Numbered from the stretch's first letter, positions 14,094-23,883 are shown. The stretch: 64,000 nucleotides of DNA from JAHEZL01 sp046074525 (GCA_046074525.1 JBJTOK010000012.1:25984-89983); one strand, 5' to 3'. Made by a program: numbers and translations. The notes: generated from the letters alone by a model not told the origin.

Positions 14094-17000
14094 ATGAAAA
14101 GAATTTGTACTCTGCTATTCATTTTTGCCTCAATCGTAGCATTTTCACAGGAAGCACAGTATCTGGAGCGCACATTAATTGTTAAGGTGAAACAGGATTT
14201 CCGATCTTATTGCTCGAAAACAGGAGTACAGTATCCGGGCTTATCTCAGTTTCTCGACAAGATCAAAACTCAGGAGTTTGTCAAAATATATCCGCAGCAT
14301 GTTGAAATGCATAAGAATTACACCCGCAATGGCGTTGCCTTCACAGATTTATCCCTTATTTACCGATTGAAATACAATGAAAATGTGCCGTTGGAAAAGG
14401 TCATTGCCGGCCTCCTCAATATTGGCATTTTTGAATATGCAGAACCAAGCTACATCTTTACTCCACTGGGAGTTCCTAATGATCCGGGAATAAGTAATCA
14501 ATGGCATTTGGGTAAAATTAAAGCCTACGAAGCCTGGGATATTACCCAGGGCGATACCAACGTAGTGGTGGGTATTGTTGATTCGGGGATAGAATATACG
14601 CATCCCGATCTTGCGCAAAACATCAAGCTGAATTACGCCGATCCTGTGGATGGCTTGGATAACGACGGTGATGGATACAAAGATAATTTCAGGGGTTGGG
14701 ATTTATATGGCAATGATAATGACGTTGCGCACGAAGCAACAGGTACGCGTCGCGAGCACGGTACCTGGGTGAGCAGTGAGGTTGCTGAGGTGGTTAATAA
14801 TGGCAATCAGGGAGCAGGCATAGGCTATAAAACTAAAATCCTCCCGGTTAAGGCGTCTGATGTGAACGGCAGTATTGTTGCCGGCTATGAAGGTATTGTG
14901 TATGCTGCTGATCATGGCTGTAGCATCATCAATGCCTCCTGGGGATCGGTGAAGTCATGGTCGCAGTATGGACAGGATGTCATCAAATATGCAGTGATTA
15001 ATAAAAATGCCTTAGTGACTGCTGCTGCAGGAAATAATAATGATCAAGGATTGTTCTATCCGGCTTCTTTTGATTATGTGATAAGCGTTGGTGGCGTAGA
15101 TACCGTAGATAAAAAATGGGATTTTGGTGTAGGTAATGGTTCCAACTATAATGAATTTGTGGATATTCTTTGTCCGAGCATGAGGATTTATGGTACTCAC
15201 ATCGGTTCAAATTTTACCAATTTAGGTGCTGCAACTTCCTTTGCTGCCCCAATGGTTGCGGCGGCGGGAGCCTTGTTAAAATCGGTGCATCCCGAATATT
15301 CGGCCATCCAGATTGGTGAGGCTCTTAAAAACACTGCTGATCGTATTGATACCATTCCTTTCAACACAACCTTTGCTGGTAAAATAGGATCGGGCCGACT
15401 CAATGTGTACAGGGCTGTAACGGTGACCGGGATTCCGGCTTTCATGTCGACAAGTTACCAGATTACTGATAATGATGATAATATTTATCATGTAGGTGAT
15501 ACCATCTGCCTCAAAGGAACAATCACTAATTTCCTTGCGGCCAGCTCAAACGCACAAGTTACAGCTTCTTCGGCTTCACCGTACCTCAGTTTTATTAATA
15601 GTAGTATGAACTTGGGTGTAGTAGCCAATATGGGTGAGGTAAATTTCAACAGTAATCCATTTACATTTAAGGTGATGCCAGGTGTTCCTAATAATACCGA
15701 AGTGATTGTGACGCTTATCTTCACCGACGGAACTTATAAGGAAATTCAGGCTTTCAGGATCCTTCTGAATCCTAGCTATCACAATATGGATATCAATAAA
15801 ATCACAATGAGTGTGGGTGCCGATGGTCGATTGGGCTTCATGGCAGCCAATAAAACCACAGGCAGCGGATTTGCATACAATGGCGGCGGAAATTATATCT
15901 ATGAGATGGGCTTTATGGTATCCGATGCTTCTGCCAATGTAATGTTTACCAATGATGGTGATTTTACGGCGCTCAATGCTTTGTCAGTGAAGCAGCCCGG
16001 ACTCGAATCGGACAAGGATTTCAACGGTTTGGTGAATGATAATGGTGCTGGTGGAAATAAGATCGGGATCGAAGTGAAACACAAAACCCTGGGATGGAAT
16101 GATCCTGGATTGGTGGATTTCGTTATAGAAGAGTATAGAATCAAGAATACCAGCGGTGCTACATTGAACAGCGTTCGTGTGGGCTTGTATGTGGATTGGG
16201 ATATGGTGAATTATACCACCGATGCTGCTACTTATGATACTGCCAGCAAAATTGCGTACGCCTTTGAATACAACAGCAATAGTGCTTATGCCGGTACAAA
16301 GGCGCTCACCCATAAGTACATGGTGAACAACTATTCGGTGGATTGTGATGGATTTGGTGGTAGTGTGAATCTCTATGACGTAGATGTATTCTCCGATGCG
16401 GAAAAGAAAACGGCCATGAGTACCTCCAGGAGCATGGCAGGGGTGGGAGATATCGCAATCTTGCTGAGTCAGGGACCATTCACCATCGCGGCAGGCGATT
16501 CCATTACTGTGGCTTTCGCCCTTATCGGCGGATCCAGTTTAAATGATCTTATTACATATGGAAATAAAGCCGATTCCATTTATACCTCCATCAGAAGCAT
16601 TACGGCTTCTAAAGTGACGGCCGATGTGAAATGCAAAGGTTCCTGTGATGGAACAGCATCATTGTCGACTATTTACGGTGTTCCGCCTTTTACTTATCAA
16701 TGGAATGATGGTGCTAACCAAACGTCGGCTAATGCCAGCGGTCTCTGTGCCGGAAATTATATCTGTACTGTTAAGGATGCCGTGAACAACAGCACTCAGA
16801 TCAGTGTAGATATTTTTGAAGCCAGTGCTTTGCTGCAGCTGACTGTTGTGGATACCACTGCTGAAGATGGTTCTTGTAATGGCGATGCAGCGGTGTTGGC
16901 TACTGGCGGACAAGCTCCTTTCTCTTATTTGTGGGATGATGGTTCGGCGCAGACAACAGCTATGGCTACCGCTCTTTGTAATGGCACATATCAAGCCATA

Positions 17001-17321
17001 GTAACGGATTTATTTGGTTGTAAGGATACGGTGAGTATTACTATTGATGATGTTACAGGCATAGAAAGTATCGGTAAACCGGATCTGAAGGTTTTCCCGA
17101 ATCCGGCTGTGGGTGCGGTGCAGGTAAAAGGTGATTTCAAGGGTGCGGTGCAAATGGATCTTTATGATATCAGCGGACGAATCATCCGGTCGCAGAGTTC
17201 TTCGGGCAATGGAGCGGCCTCCTTCGGTTTTGATTTAAGTGCTGTGCCGGCCGGTGTTTATCTGCTTAGAATTAGTAATGACGGTACTTATCATGACACC
17301 CGAATCACGGTGACCAGGTAA
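14094..17321 (+). CDS. Secreted subtilisin-like (S8) protease with SprB repeats and T9SS sorting domain
   Basis: 1075 aa. A signal peptide (to about residue 19) and a pro-region precede an S8 catalytic domain: Asp163 in GIVDSGIEYTHPDL, His222 in EHGTWVS and Ser382 in ATSFAAPMVAAA, with the oxyanion Asn in AAAGNNND. A beta-sandwich region of about 400 residues follows, then SprB-type repeats (ADVKCKGSCDGTASLS and a second copy near EDGSCNGDAAVLATGG), and finally a type A T9SS C-terminal domain starting at LKVFPNPAVGAVQV and ending GVYLLRISNDG. It should cross the outer membrane through the type IX machinery and be anchored or released at the surface. The next gene is a close paralogue 58 nt downstream, so they probably arose by tandem duplication. 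Confidence 0.9.
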   Translation: MKRICTLLFIFASIVAFSQEAQYLERTLIVKVKQDFRSYCSKTGVQYPGLSQFLDKIKTQEFVKIYPQHVEMHKNYTRNGVAFTDLSLIYRLKYNENVPLEKVIAGLLNIGIFEYAEPSYIFTPLGVPNDPGISNQWHLGKIKAYEAWDITQGDTNVVVGIVDSGIEYTHPDLAQNIKLNYADPVDGLDNDGDGYKDNFRGWDLYGNDNDVAHEATGTRREHGTWVSSEVAEVVNNGNQGAGIGYKTKILPVKASDVNGSIVAGYEGIVYAADHGCSIINASWGSVKSWSQYGQDVIKYAVINKNALVTAAAGNNNDQGLFYPASFDYVISVGGVDTVDKKWDFGVGNGSNYNEFVDILCPSMRIYGTHIGSNFTNLGAATSFAAPMVAAAGALLKSVHPEYSAIQIGEALKNTADRIDTIPFNTTFAGKIGSGRLNVYRAVTVTGIPAFMSTSYQITDNDDNIYHVGDTICLKGTITNFLAASSNAQVTASSASPYLSFINSSMNLGVVANMGEVNFNSNPFTFKVMPGVPNNTEVIVTLIFTDGTYKEIQAFRILLNPSYHNMDINKITMSVGADGRLGFMAANKTTGSGFAYNGGGNYIYEMGFMVSDASANVMFTNDGDFTALNALSVKQPGLESDKDFNGLVNDNGAGGNKIGIEVKHKTLGWNDPGLVDFVIEEYRIKNTSGATLNSVRVGLYVDWDMVNYTTDAATYDTASKIAYAFEYNSNSAYAGTKALTHKYMVNNYSVDCDGFGGSVNLYDVDVFSDAEKKTAMSTSRSMAGVGDIAILLSQGPFTIAAGDSITVAFALIGGSSLNDLITYGNKADSIYTSIRSITASKVTADVKCKGSCDGTASLSTIYGVPPFTYQWNDGANQTSANASGLCAGNYICTVKDAVNNSTQISVDIFEASALLQLTVVDTTAEDGSCNGDAAVLATGGQAPFSYLWDDGSAQTTAMATALCNGTYQAIVTDLFGCKDTVSITIDDVTGIESIGKPDLKVFPNPAVGAVQVKGDFKGAVQMDLYDISGRIIRSQSSSGNGAASFGFDLSAVPAGVYLLRISNDGTYHDTRITVTR

Positions 17322-17379
17322 TATTTATAACCTATTGGATACAACTACGTACAAGATCGTATTGTAAACACAGGTGTTC

Positions 17380-20300
17380 ATGCGCAGACTCATACTTTCA
17401 GTATTTTTTATTGGAGTTTTTATCGCATCGGCGTATTCCCAAATCCCAGGATTGAAAGGGCGTTCCGGCTATTTTACAATGCCTGCCACCATCAAGGAAG
17501 GTGATTACATTTCCAATAAAGTGATCTTTAAGCTGAAGAAGGAATATTCCTCTCTGGCAAACAATACTTCTATTAGTCATAGTGATTTTCAGGCTCTGTT
17601 GGTAGCCATTAACGGCAGCTTAAATAAAAAACACCTCAGCAGCTTCAAAAGTGTACATGGTGTTGTTGGAAGATTCAATGAAGATGCTCCCCTGGCAAGG
17701 ATTTATGAATTGGATTACAAGGATGCCTATCCGGTAGAATTGGTGATTAACCAGTTGTATTCCTTTAACCTGGTTGAATATGCCGAGCCGATTTATATTC
17801 CCAAACTGTTGTACACACCTAACGATCCGCAGGCAACCAATCAGTATTATTTAACGCTGATCAGTGCTTATCCGGCCTGGGACGTGCAAAAGGGCGATAC
17901 CAATATTGTGATAGGAATTGTGGATACTGGCGTGGAACTAACGCATCCTGATCTGATCAATAACATCAAGCACAATTATAACGATCCCATAGATGGTCTC
18001 GACAATGATGGCGATGGCTACATTGATAATTATTCGGGATGGGATCTGGGTGAGGGTGATAATGATCCTACACCTAGTGCCGGAGGACAACATGGTACCT
18101 GGGTGTCGGGTTGTGCGGTAGCTGTGCCGGATAACGGAGGAGGAGGAGTCGGAGTTGGATTCAATACGAAGATAATGCCTATCAAAATCACCAATTCAAG
18201 TGGCTATCTTACTGCGGCTTATGATGGTATAGTGTATGCCGCCGAGCACGGTTGCAAAGTGATCAATAATTCCTGGGGTACCGAAGGTGGCTACTCTCAG
18301 TATTGTCAGGAAATTGTGAATTATGCTGTGGCCAAGGGTTGCGTGGTAGTAGCAGCAGCAGGAAATAACAACAATGAAGGATTGTTTTATCCGGCTTCCT
18401 ATGAAAATGTGGTTAGTGTTGCCGGTACCGATCAAACCGACCAGAAATGGATCTTCAATACTCCGAACGGTTCTAACTATAATGGTTTTGTAGATTTATG
18501 TGCCCCGGCAAAGGCAATTTATACTACTTACCAGGGGGGGGGCTTTATTAATATCGGAGGAGGTACTTCCTTTGCCTCTCCCCAGGTAGCAGCAGCGGCA
18601 GCTTTGGTAATGGCTCAATTTCCTTCCTACACCAATAAGCAGGTGGTGGGTCAACTTAAAGTAACAACGAGTAATATCTATAGCCTGCCTTTTAATACCA
18701 CTTATGCCGGTAAATTAGGAACCGGGCGTCTTAATGTATTCAAAGCCCTTACGGAAACATCATACTCCTATGTGGAACCTGCTGCAGTGCGAACAGTATA
18801 TGGTCGCTTAGGTGCTGGGGAGACTGTTGATATATGGATTGATCTGATTAATCAGCTTGCAGCTACCAGTGGTGTCACTGCAACGATTTCTACTTCTAAT
18901 CCGAATGTTACGATTGTCAGCAATTCTTCTTCTTATGGAAGTATTGGTACCAAAGAAAAAAAGGCTGGTTCTGCGCCTTTTGAGATTACGGTAGGTACCG
19001 GTGCTTCTATTAATGAGCTGGTGGTTTTTGAGGTGTTGGCTACAAATGGAGCCTATGAATGGAAGGAAAATATTTCCATCAGGGTCAACCGCGATTATGT
19101 TGATGTAAGTGCTAACGACTTATATACTTCTGTTACCAATTACGGAGCAGTAGGCTATGATTTTGCTATGTTCGGACAAGGGGTGAAATACAAAAATACT
19201 ACTTCGTTGATGTATGAAATGGGGCTGATGATAGGAACCGATTCCAGTCATGTTTCGGCAAGCAGGGATTTTGAGTTTTACACTGATCCACTGATGACGA
19301 TTGCAGCTCCGGGAGAATCGGATTTTGATGTGAGTGGTACTTTCAACGATATTTCAGCAGGGGGTAATAGTCTCAGTACTGAGGTAACCCAAAAAACCAT
19401 GGCCTGGAGCAGTGCTGGCCACAACAAATATGTGATTGTGGAATACTGCATCAAGAACAAAGGAACAACTGATATCACCAATGGCTATGTGGGGTTATAT
19501 GCCGATTTTGATATTATCGACGGCAAGAAAAATAAAGCCGGATATGTGGCAGGAAAGAGGCTGGGGTATGGTTATAAAGAAGGGGGGGTGTATGCGGGAA
19601 TCCAGCTACTGACTAATGATCAGGCAAATTTCTATGCTTTTAATAACGATGGAAGCAATGGAAGTATTAATCTATCTGATGGTTTTAGTTCCAGTGAACA
19701 ATTCATGGCGCTGTCGGCGGCTACCAGTCACACTTCTGCAACAGAGGGCGATATTGCTGGAATGCTAAGTGCCGGTCCGCTCAATATTCCACAGGGAGAT
19801 TCTACCTGGGTGACTTTTGCCATCATTGGAGGCGATAACCTAAACGATTTGATTGCTTCGGCAAATAACGCAGCATCAAAGTACAAAGATATGAGAGCTG
19901 TAAAGATGACTCTGGCTGATTTCGCCGATGTTTCCTGCAAAGGTGCCACCAATGGAAAGATTGCTGTTGATCTTAGTTCCGGAAAACAACCTTATGCTAT
20001 TTCATGGACCAATGCGCCAGGTGTTACCACTGCTACCGCCGATAACCTCTCCGCAGGGACATATACCGTAAAAGTAAAAGACAAGATGAAGTTTGAAGCG
20101 ACGCAAACTTTCACTATAAGTGAGCCAACGGCTTTGAAAATAAGTATGGGAGCAGTAAAAGATGTAGATTGCAATGGCGACTATTCCGGCAGTGTTCAGG
20201 TGAATGTTTCAGGCGGCACACCCACTTATTATTACAATTGGCATAATTCATCCATTTCCAGTGTAGCCAACCCTGCCCTTCCGGCCGGCAAGCATATTGT

Positions 20301-20883
20301 TACTGTTTCCGATGCAAGGGGCTGTTCGTTGAGCGATTCGATTAAGGTTAGCGAACCAGTAAAGTTGATTGCTGCTGTTGCCAGTCATACCGATGATACT
20401 ACAAATACCAGTCAGGGAAGCGCTACTATTACTGTTTCTGGTGGAACAGGATCTTACACTTATGCCTGGGATGATGCATTGTCCCAGCATACTTCTACAG
20501 CTACTGGTCTAAGTGCAAAAAACTATACTGTTACCATTAGTGATAGTCACAACTGTCAGGTCACACAGGAAGTCACTATTGCCGGCGGTAGCAATAAGAA
20601 TGCTATTGAAGAGAATGATCCTTCCCGTTATAGCATGACGGTATTCCCAAATCCGGCCAATAATTATTTCTTCGTGGAATTTGAACTGCCGGAGCATGAG
20701 AGTCTGGATTTATCTATTTACGATGAAAATGGTAAAAAAGTAAAGGAGGTCATCAGTGGCGTTTATACCAAAGGAGCTTATAAAGTACTGGTTTCTAGTG
20801 AGGATTTGAACTCCGGACTCTATTTCTACCAGTTAAAGACTTCCTCGGCCTCGGCAACAGGTAAAGTGACCGTGCTGAAGTAA
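17380..20883 (+). CDS. Second secreted subtilisin-like (S8) protease with T9SS sorting domain
   Basis: 1167 aa from the ATG at 17380 (a GTG two codons earlier is less likely; the signal peptide reads MRRLILSVFFIGVFIASAYS). Catalytic residues are Asp182 (GIVDTGVELTHPDL), His238 (QHGTWVSG) and Ser397 (GGTSFASPQVAAA). As in the upstream paralogue, a long beta region precedes SprB-type repeats (DVSCKGATNGKIAVDLSSG, DVDCNGDYSGSVQVNVSGG and a third degenerate one) and a type A T9SS domain (MTVFPNPANNYFFVEF to GLYFYQLK). It carries one more repeat than its neighbour. A run of nine G (18534-18542) lies just before the catalytic Ser and a run of seven (about 19581-19587) further on, both possible slippage sites. 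Both proteases may share a substrate or act in nutrient protein breakdown. Confidence 0.9.
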   Translation: MRRLILSVFFIGVFIASAYSQIPGLKGRSGYFTMPATIKEGDYISNKVIFKLKKEYSSLANNTSISHSDFQALLVAINGSLNKKHLSSFKSVHGVVGRFNEDAPLARIYELDYKDAYPVELVINQLYSFNLVEYAEPIYIPKLLYTPNDPQATNQYYLTLISAYPAWDVQKGDTNIVIGIVDTGVELTHPDLINNIKHNYNDPIDGLDNDGDGYIDNYSGWDLGEGDNDPTPSAGGQHGTWVSGCAVAVPDNGGGGVGVGFNTKIMPIKITNSSGYLTAAYDGIVYAAEHGCKVINNSWGTEGGYSQYCQEIVNYAVAKGCVVVAAAGNNNNEGLFYPASYENVVSVAGTDQTDQKWIFNTPNGSNYNGFVDLCAPAKAIYTTYQGGGFINIGGGTSFASPQVAAAAALVMAQFPSYTNKQVVGQLKVTTSNIYSLPFNTTYAGKLGTGRLNVFKALTETSYSYVEPAAVRTVYGRLGAGETVDIWIDLINQLAATSGVTATISTSNPNVTIVSNSSSYGSIGTKEKKAGSAPFEITVGTGASINELVVFEVLATNGAYEWKENISIRVNRDYVDVSANDLYTSVTNYGAVGYDFAMFGQGVKYKNTTSLMYEMGLMIGTDSSHVSASRDFEFYTDPLMTIAAPGESDFDVSGTFNDISAGGNSLSTEVTQKTMAWSSAGHNKYVIVEYCIKNKGTTDITNGYVGLYADFDIIDGKKNKAGYVAGKRLGYGYKEGGVYAGIQLLTNDQANFYAFNNDGSNGSINLSDGFSSSEQFMALSAATSHTSATEGDIAGMLSAGPLNIPQGDSTWVTFAIIGGDNLNDLIASANNAASKYKDMRAVKMTLADFADVSCKGATNGKIAVDLSSGKQPYAISWTNAPGVTTATADNLSAGTYTVKVKDKMKFEATQTFTISEPTALKISMGAVKDVDCNGDYSGSVQVNVSGGTPTYYYNWHNSSISSVANPALPAGKHIVTVSDARGCSLSDSIKVSEPVKLIAAVASHTDDTTNTSQGSATITVSGGTGSYTYAWDDALSQHTSTATGLSAKNYTVTISDSHNCQVTQEVTIAGGSNKNAIEENDPSRYSMTVFPNPANNYFFVEFELPEHESLDLSIYDENGKKVKEVISGVYTKGAYKVLVSSEDLNSGLYFYQLKTSSASATGKVTVLK

Positions 20884-20937
20884 TCGTTTTCCCAGCTGAA
20901 TTTATTTTTATAACTTTCCGCAAAATTTAAAGCTGAT

Positions 20938-21510
20938 ATGGATATTACAGGAATTTTTGCGATTAGTGGAAAACCAGGGTTGTTTAAAAGTATTGCACAA
21001 AGTAAACACGGAGTTATTGTTGAATCGTTGATTGATAAAAAGCGTTTCAACGCTTATACAAGCTATAAGGTAAGTGCTCTGGAAGACATTACAGTATTTG
21101 CTACTGATGAGGATATGACTCTCCTGGCGGTACTTACCAAAATTGCTGAAAAAGAAGATTACAAAGCACTTGATTTCCTCGATAAATCCTCTCCTGAAGA
21201 CCTGAGGAAGTATTTCGCTTCTGTTATCACGAACTACGATGCAGAAAGAGTATATGACTCTGATATCAAGAAAATCCTGAAATGGTACAATTTGTTGCAC
21301 CAGAACAACAGAGTTGCTAAAGCTGTTGAAGAAAAGGCTGAGGCTGCACCTGCAAAAGAAGAAGCAGCGCCGGTAAAAGAGAAAGCTGCCGCTAAGCCAA
21401 AAGCTGCCAAAGCACCTAAGGCGGCTAAAGAAAAAGAAGCGGAAGAACCTGCTGCTGAACCTAAGAAGAAAAAAGCTCCGGCTAAAACCGCTAAGAAAAA
21501 AGCGGAGTAA
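20938..21510 (+). CDS. DUF5606 protein with a lysine/alanine-rich, histone H1-like tail
   Basis: 190 aa, cytoplasmic (no signal peptide). Residues 1-130 form the DUF5606 domain found in Bacteroidota: MDITGIFAISGKPGLFK, with IAQSKHGVIVESLIDKKRF and a helical second half ending YNLLHQNN. From about 131 to the end the protein is almost only Lys, Ala, Glu and Pro (AAAKPKAAKAPKAAKEKE, KKKKAPAKTAKKKAE), like bacterial histone H1-like tails. Such tails bind nucleic acid, so a link to RNA or DNA is plausible, but DUF5606 has no established function. It is followed by a strong terminator at 21529-21560. Confidence 0.8.
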   Translation: MDITGIFAISGKPGLFKSIAQSKHGVIVESLIDKKRFNAYTSYKVSALEDITVFATDEDMTLLAVLTKIAEKEDYKALDFLDKSSPEDLRKYFASVITNYDAERVYDSDIKKILKWYNLLHQNNRVAKAVEEKAEAAPAKEEAAPVKEKAAAKPKAAKAPKAAKEKEAEEPAAEPKKKKAPAKTAKKKAE

Positions 21511-21528
21511 GCTGCTGAAAGTGATATT

Positions 21529-21560
21529 AAAAAGCCCGGAAAATTTTTCCGGGCTTTTTT
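21529..21560 (+). terminator. Intrinsic terminator after the DUF5606 gene
   Basis: AAAAAGCCCGG (21529-21539) pairs with CCGGGCTTTTT (21549-21559), with further A/T pairing inside, then a T run. It is 18 nt past the stop. Confidence 0.85.
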
Positions 21561-21584
21561 GTTTCTTTCCTTCTGCGCCCTATG

Positions 21585-21643
21585 TTCCCCTCTATGTCAT
21601 TGCGAGGAGTGTATTCCCGACGAAGCAATGACGCAGAGGGGAA
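21585..21643. repeat. REP-like palindromic element
   Basis: Two nested complementary segments: TTCCCCTCT (21585-21593) with AGAGGGGAA (21635-21643), and GTCATTGC (21596-21603) with GCAATGAC (21625-21632). The core GTCATTGCGAGGAG with a GACGAAGCAATGAC partner resembles the GTCATTGCGAGGAG/CGAAGCAATC palindromes scattered between genes in many bacterial genomes. It sits between two convergent genes. No coding content is seen. Confidence 0.6.
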
Positions 21644-21663
21644 AGTAGGGAATGATAGAGGGA

Positions 21664-22677
21664 TTATATCATATTTACTTCCCTCTCCAGCACAATCCCA
21701 AAGGTTTCCTGAATAGAAGCAATGATTTCAGAAGATAAATCGTAAATCTGTTTTCCTGTTGCGCCTCCATAATTAACGAGCACCAGTGCCTGATTTTTGT
21801 GCACGCCGTAATTGCCGAAGGTTTTCCCTTTCCAGCCTGCTTTTTCAATCAGCCAGCCCGCAGCTACCTTGGTGTTATTTGCTGCAGGATAAGCACTGAT
21901 GTCAGGAAATTGAATTTTTAAAGCATTGAACTGCTCATTGGAAATAACAGGATTCTTAAAGAAACTTCCGGCATTTCCTATTTGTGCGGGATCAGGTAAT
22001 TTCGACCGGCGAATGCTGCATACCGCATCACTGATGGCTTTTACCGAAAGTTCCTTCACCTGCATTTTCTCCAGTTCGGCTTGTATCTGGCCGTAATCGG
22101 TTCGGAACTTCGGTTTTTTAGTGAGTTTGAAAGTCACGGAAGTAATAAGGTACTGACCTTTCAGATCATGCTTGAAAACACTTTCCCTGTAACCGAAATT
22201 GCATTCGGAAAGGGAAAAGGTTTTGCTGTGTCCATCATATAAATGAAGCGCTTCCAGTTCGTGAAAAGTATCTTTTATTTCGGCACCATAAGCACCGATA
22301 TTTTGTATGGGACTCGCACCAACACTGCCGGGAATGAGCGAGAGGTTTTCCAGTCCGCCATAATTTTTCGCGATGCAATACAGCACAAATTCATGCCATA
22401 TTTCCCCCGATTGGGCTTTTACAAAAACATGATCTTCTGTTTCCTTTACTAACTCTATTCCACGCAAATTGTTTTTCACCACCAAGCCATCAAAATCTTT
22501 TGTCAATAAAACGTTGCTTCCTCCGCCCAGCACAAGGGTATTGTACTTTTCAGGCAGTTTTTCCTTCACCATTTCCTTTGCATCTTCAAGACTGTTGACA
22601 GCTGTAAAGAGTTTTGCATCAGCAGAAATGTGGAAAGTATTGTAGGGAAGGAGGGAAATGTTTTTTTCAAGCAGCAT
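21664..22677 (-). CDS. murB: UDP-N-acetylenolpyruvoylglucosamine reductase
   Basis: 337 aa from the ATG at 22677 (MLLEKNISLLPYNTF). FAD enzyme that reduces UDP-GlcNAc-enolpyruvate to UDP-MurNAc with NADPH in the cytoplasmic stage of peptidoglycan synthesis. Signatures are VLGGGSNVLLTKDF and NLSLIPGSVGASPIQNIGAYG for FAD binding, the catalytic Ser in GNAGSFFKNP and the terminal Glu in VLEREVNMI. Length and motifs fit type I MurB (E. coli type). The frame remains open upstream to 22821, but that extension would run into the divergent glycosyltransferase and its promoter and is AT-rich, so it is rejected. Confidence 0.95.
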   Translation of the reverse strand: MLLEKNISLLPYNTFHISADAKLFTAVNSLEDAKEMVKEKLPEKYNTLVLGGGSNVLLTKDFDGLVVKNNLRGIELVKETEDHVFVKAQSGEIWHEFVLYCIAKNYGGLENLSLIPGSVGASPIQNIGAYGAEIKDTFHELEALHLYDGHSKTFSLSECNFGYRESVFKHDLKGQYLITSVTFKLTKKPKFRTDYGQIQAELEKMQVKELSVKAISDAVCSIRRSKLPDPAQIGNAGSFFKNPVISNEQFNALKIQFPDISAYPAANNTKVAAGWLIEKAGWKGKTFGNYGVHKNQALVLVNYGGATGKQIYDLSSEIIASIQETFGIVLEREVNMI

Positions 22678-22711
22678 AGGAATCAATTGTAAGTTAAAGG
22701 TAATAATCATG

Positions 22712-22742
22712 TTGTAAATCACTGATGAAAAAATTAGGTTTG
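22712..22742 (+). promoter_or_regulatory. Promoter of the glycosyltransferase pair
   Basis: TTG at 22712-22714, a 20-nt spacer and TAGGTTTG at 22735-22742, in the gap between the divergent murB and the first glycosyltransferase. The TTG start codon follows 16 nt downstream. Confidence 0.65.
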
Positions 22743-22758
22743 TGTAAACATTCTCTAT

Positions 22759-23883
22759 TTGAAAAAGGTTATTGTTTCCGTTACTAACGATCTCTCTACC
22801 GATCAGCGTGTACACAGGCATTGTGAGGCGCTTGTGGATATGGGATTTGAAGTGCTTCTTGTAGGAAGGAAACTGAATAATAGCATACCTTTAACCAAGA
22901 GACGCTATGCCTGCAAAAGAATGGTTTTGCTGTTCAGTAAGGGACCTTTGTTTTACATGGAATACAATGTGCGCTTGTCTTTGCTTCTTCTTTTCCAACG
23001 CTTTGATCTTTTGCTGAGTAATGATCTGGATACCTTACTACCGAATTATTTATTGTCGAAATTAAAATCAAAAGCACTCATTTACGATTCGCATGAATTT
23101 TTTACTGGTGTGCCTGAACTGCAGGGAAGACCTTCAGTGCAGAAGATCTGGCTCCGCATCGAAAGATATGTTTTTCCGAAACTGCAGCATGTTGTTACAG
23201 TCAATGAATCCATCGCCAGTTTATATAAAGAGCTGTATGGTAAATCCCTTTCGGTGGTGCGCAACCTGCCTTTCAGAAAAGAACTTCCTGTGGTAACAAG
23301 GAAGGAAATGAATCTGCCGGAAAACAAGAAAATTATTTTGCTGCAGGGAGCAGGAATCAACGTCGACAGGGGCGCTGAAGAAATTGTTGAAGCTTTGAGA
23401 ATCATGGATTCCGACACAGTTGTATTTTTAATTGTAGGTAGTGGCGATGTTATTTCTACGTTAAATGAATTGGTGGCGAAGTATAAAATGGAAAACAAAG
23501 TTATTTTTGCCGGCAAGGTGGGCATGGATCAACTGATGCGGTACACGGTGCTGGCAGATGTCGGACTTACTCTCGACAAGGACACTAACATCAATTACCG
23601 CTTTAGTTTGCCGAATAAGTTGTTTGATTATATACAATGTGGTGTTCCTGTGCTGGCGTCAAATTTAGTGGAAGTGCGCAACATTGTTGAACAATATCAG
23701 GTAGGAGAAATCGTTTCTAGTCTCGATCCGGAATCTCTTTCAATGAGAATTGCAGATTTTTTGAATAATGAAAGTAAATTAGCCGAGTACAAGAAAAACG
23801 CTTTGAAAGCAGCGGAAGTATTATGCTGGGAAAAAGAAAAAATAAAGTTTGAGCAAGTTATTTCCAATGTCTTCGAAGTCTAG
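22759..23883 (+). CDS. Glycosyltransferase, GT-B fold (GT4-like)
   Basis: 374 aa, cytoplasmic or peripheral. The N-terminal Rossmann half begins KKVIVSVTNDLSTDQRVHRH, a start often seen in GT4 enzymes (D-x-R-V at the acceptor side). The C-terminal half has the nucleotide-sugar region: KKIILLQGAGINVDRGAEEIVE, VFLIVGSGD and the donor motif NKLFDYIQCGVPVLASNLVE. The start codon is TTG at 22759: no ATG fits the conserved N-terminus and a promoter lies just upstream. It overlaps the following glycosyltransferase by 17 nt, so the two probably act in one glycan pathway. Sugar specificity cannot be read from the sequence. Confidence 0.8.
   Translation: MKKVIVSVTNDLSTDQRVHRHCEALVDMGFEVLLVGRKLNNSIPLTKRRYACKRMVLLFSKGPLFYMEYNVRLSLLLLFQRFDLLLSNDLDTLLPNYLLSKLKSKALIYDSHEFFTGVPELQGRPSVQKIWLRIERYVFPKLQHVVTVNESIASLYKELYGKSLSVVRNLPFRKELPVVTRKEMNLPENKKIILLQGAGINVDRGAEEIVEALRIMDSDTVVFLIVGSGDVISTLNELVAKYKMENKVIFAGKVGMDQLMRYTVLADVGLTLDKDTNINYRFSLPNKLFDYIQCGVPVLASNLVEVRNIVEQYQVGEIVSSLDPESLSMRIADFLNNESKLAEYKKNALKAAEVLCWEKEKIKFEQVISNVFEV

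Noticed and set aside
22678..22821. N-terminal extension of murB
   Set aside because: It would overlap the divergent glycosyltransferase and its promoter; MurB proteins start at the later Met.
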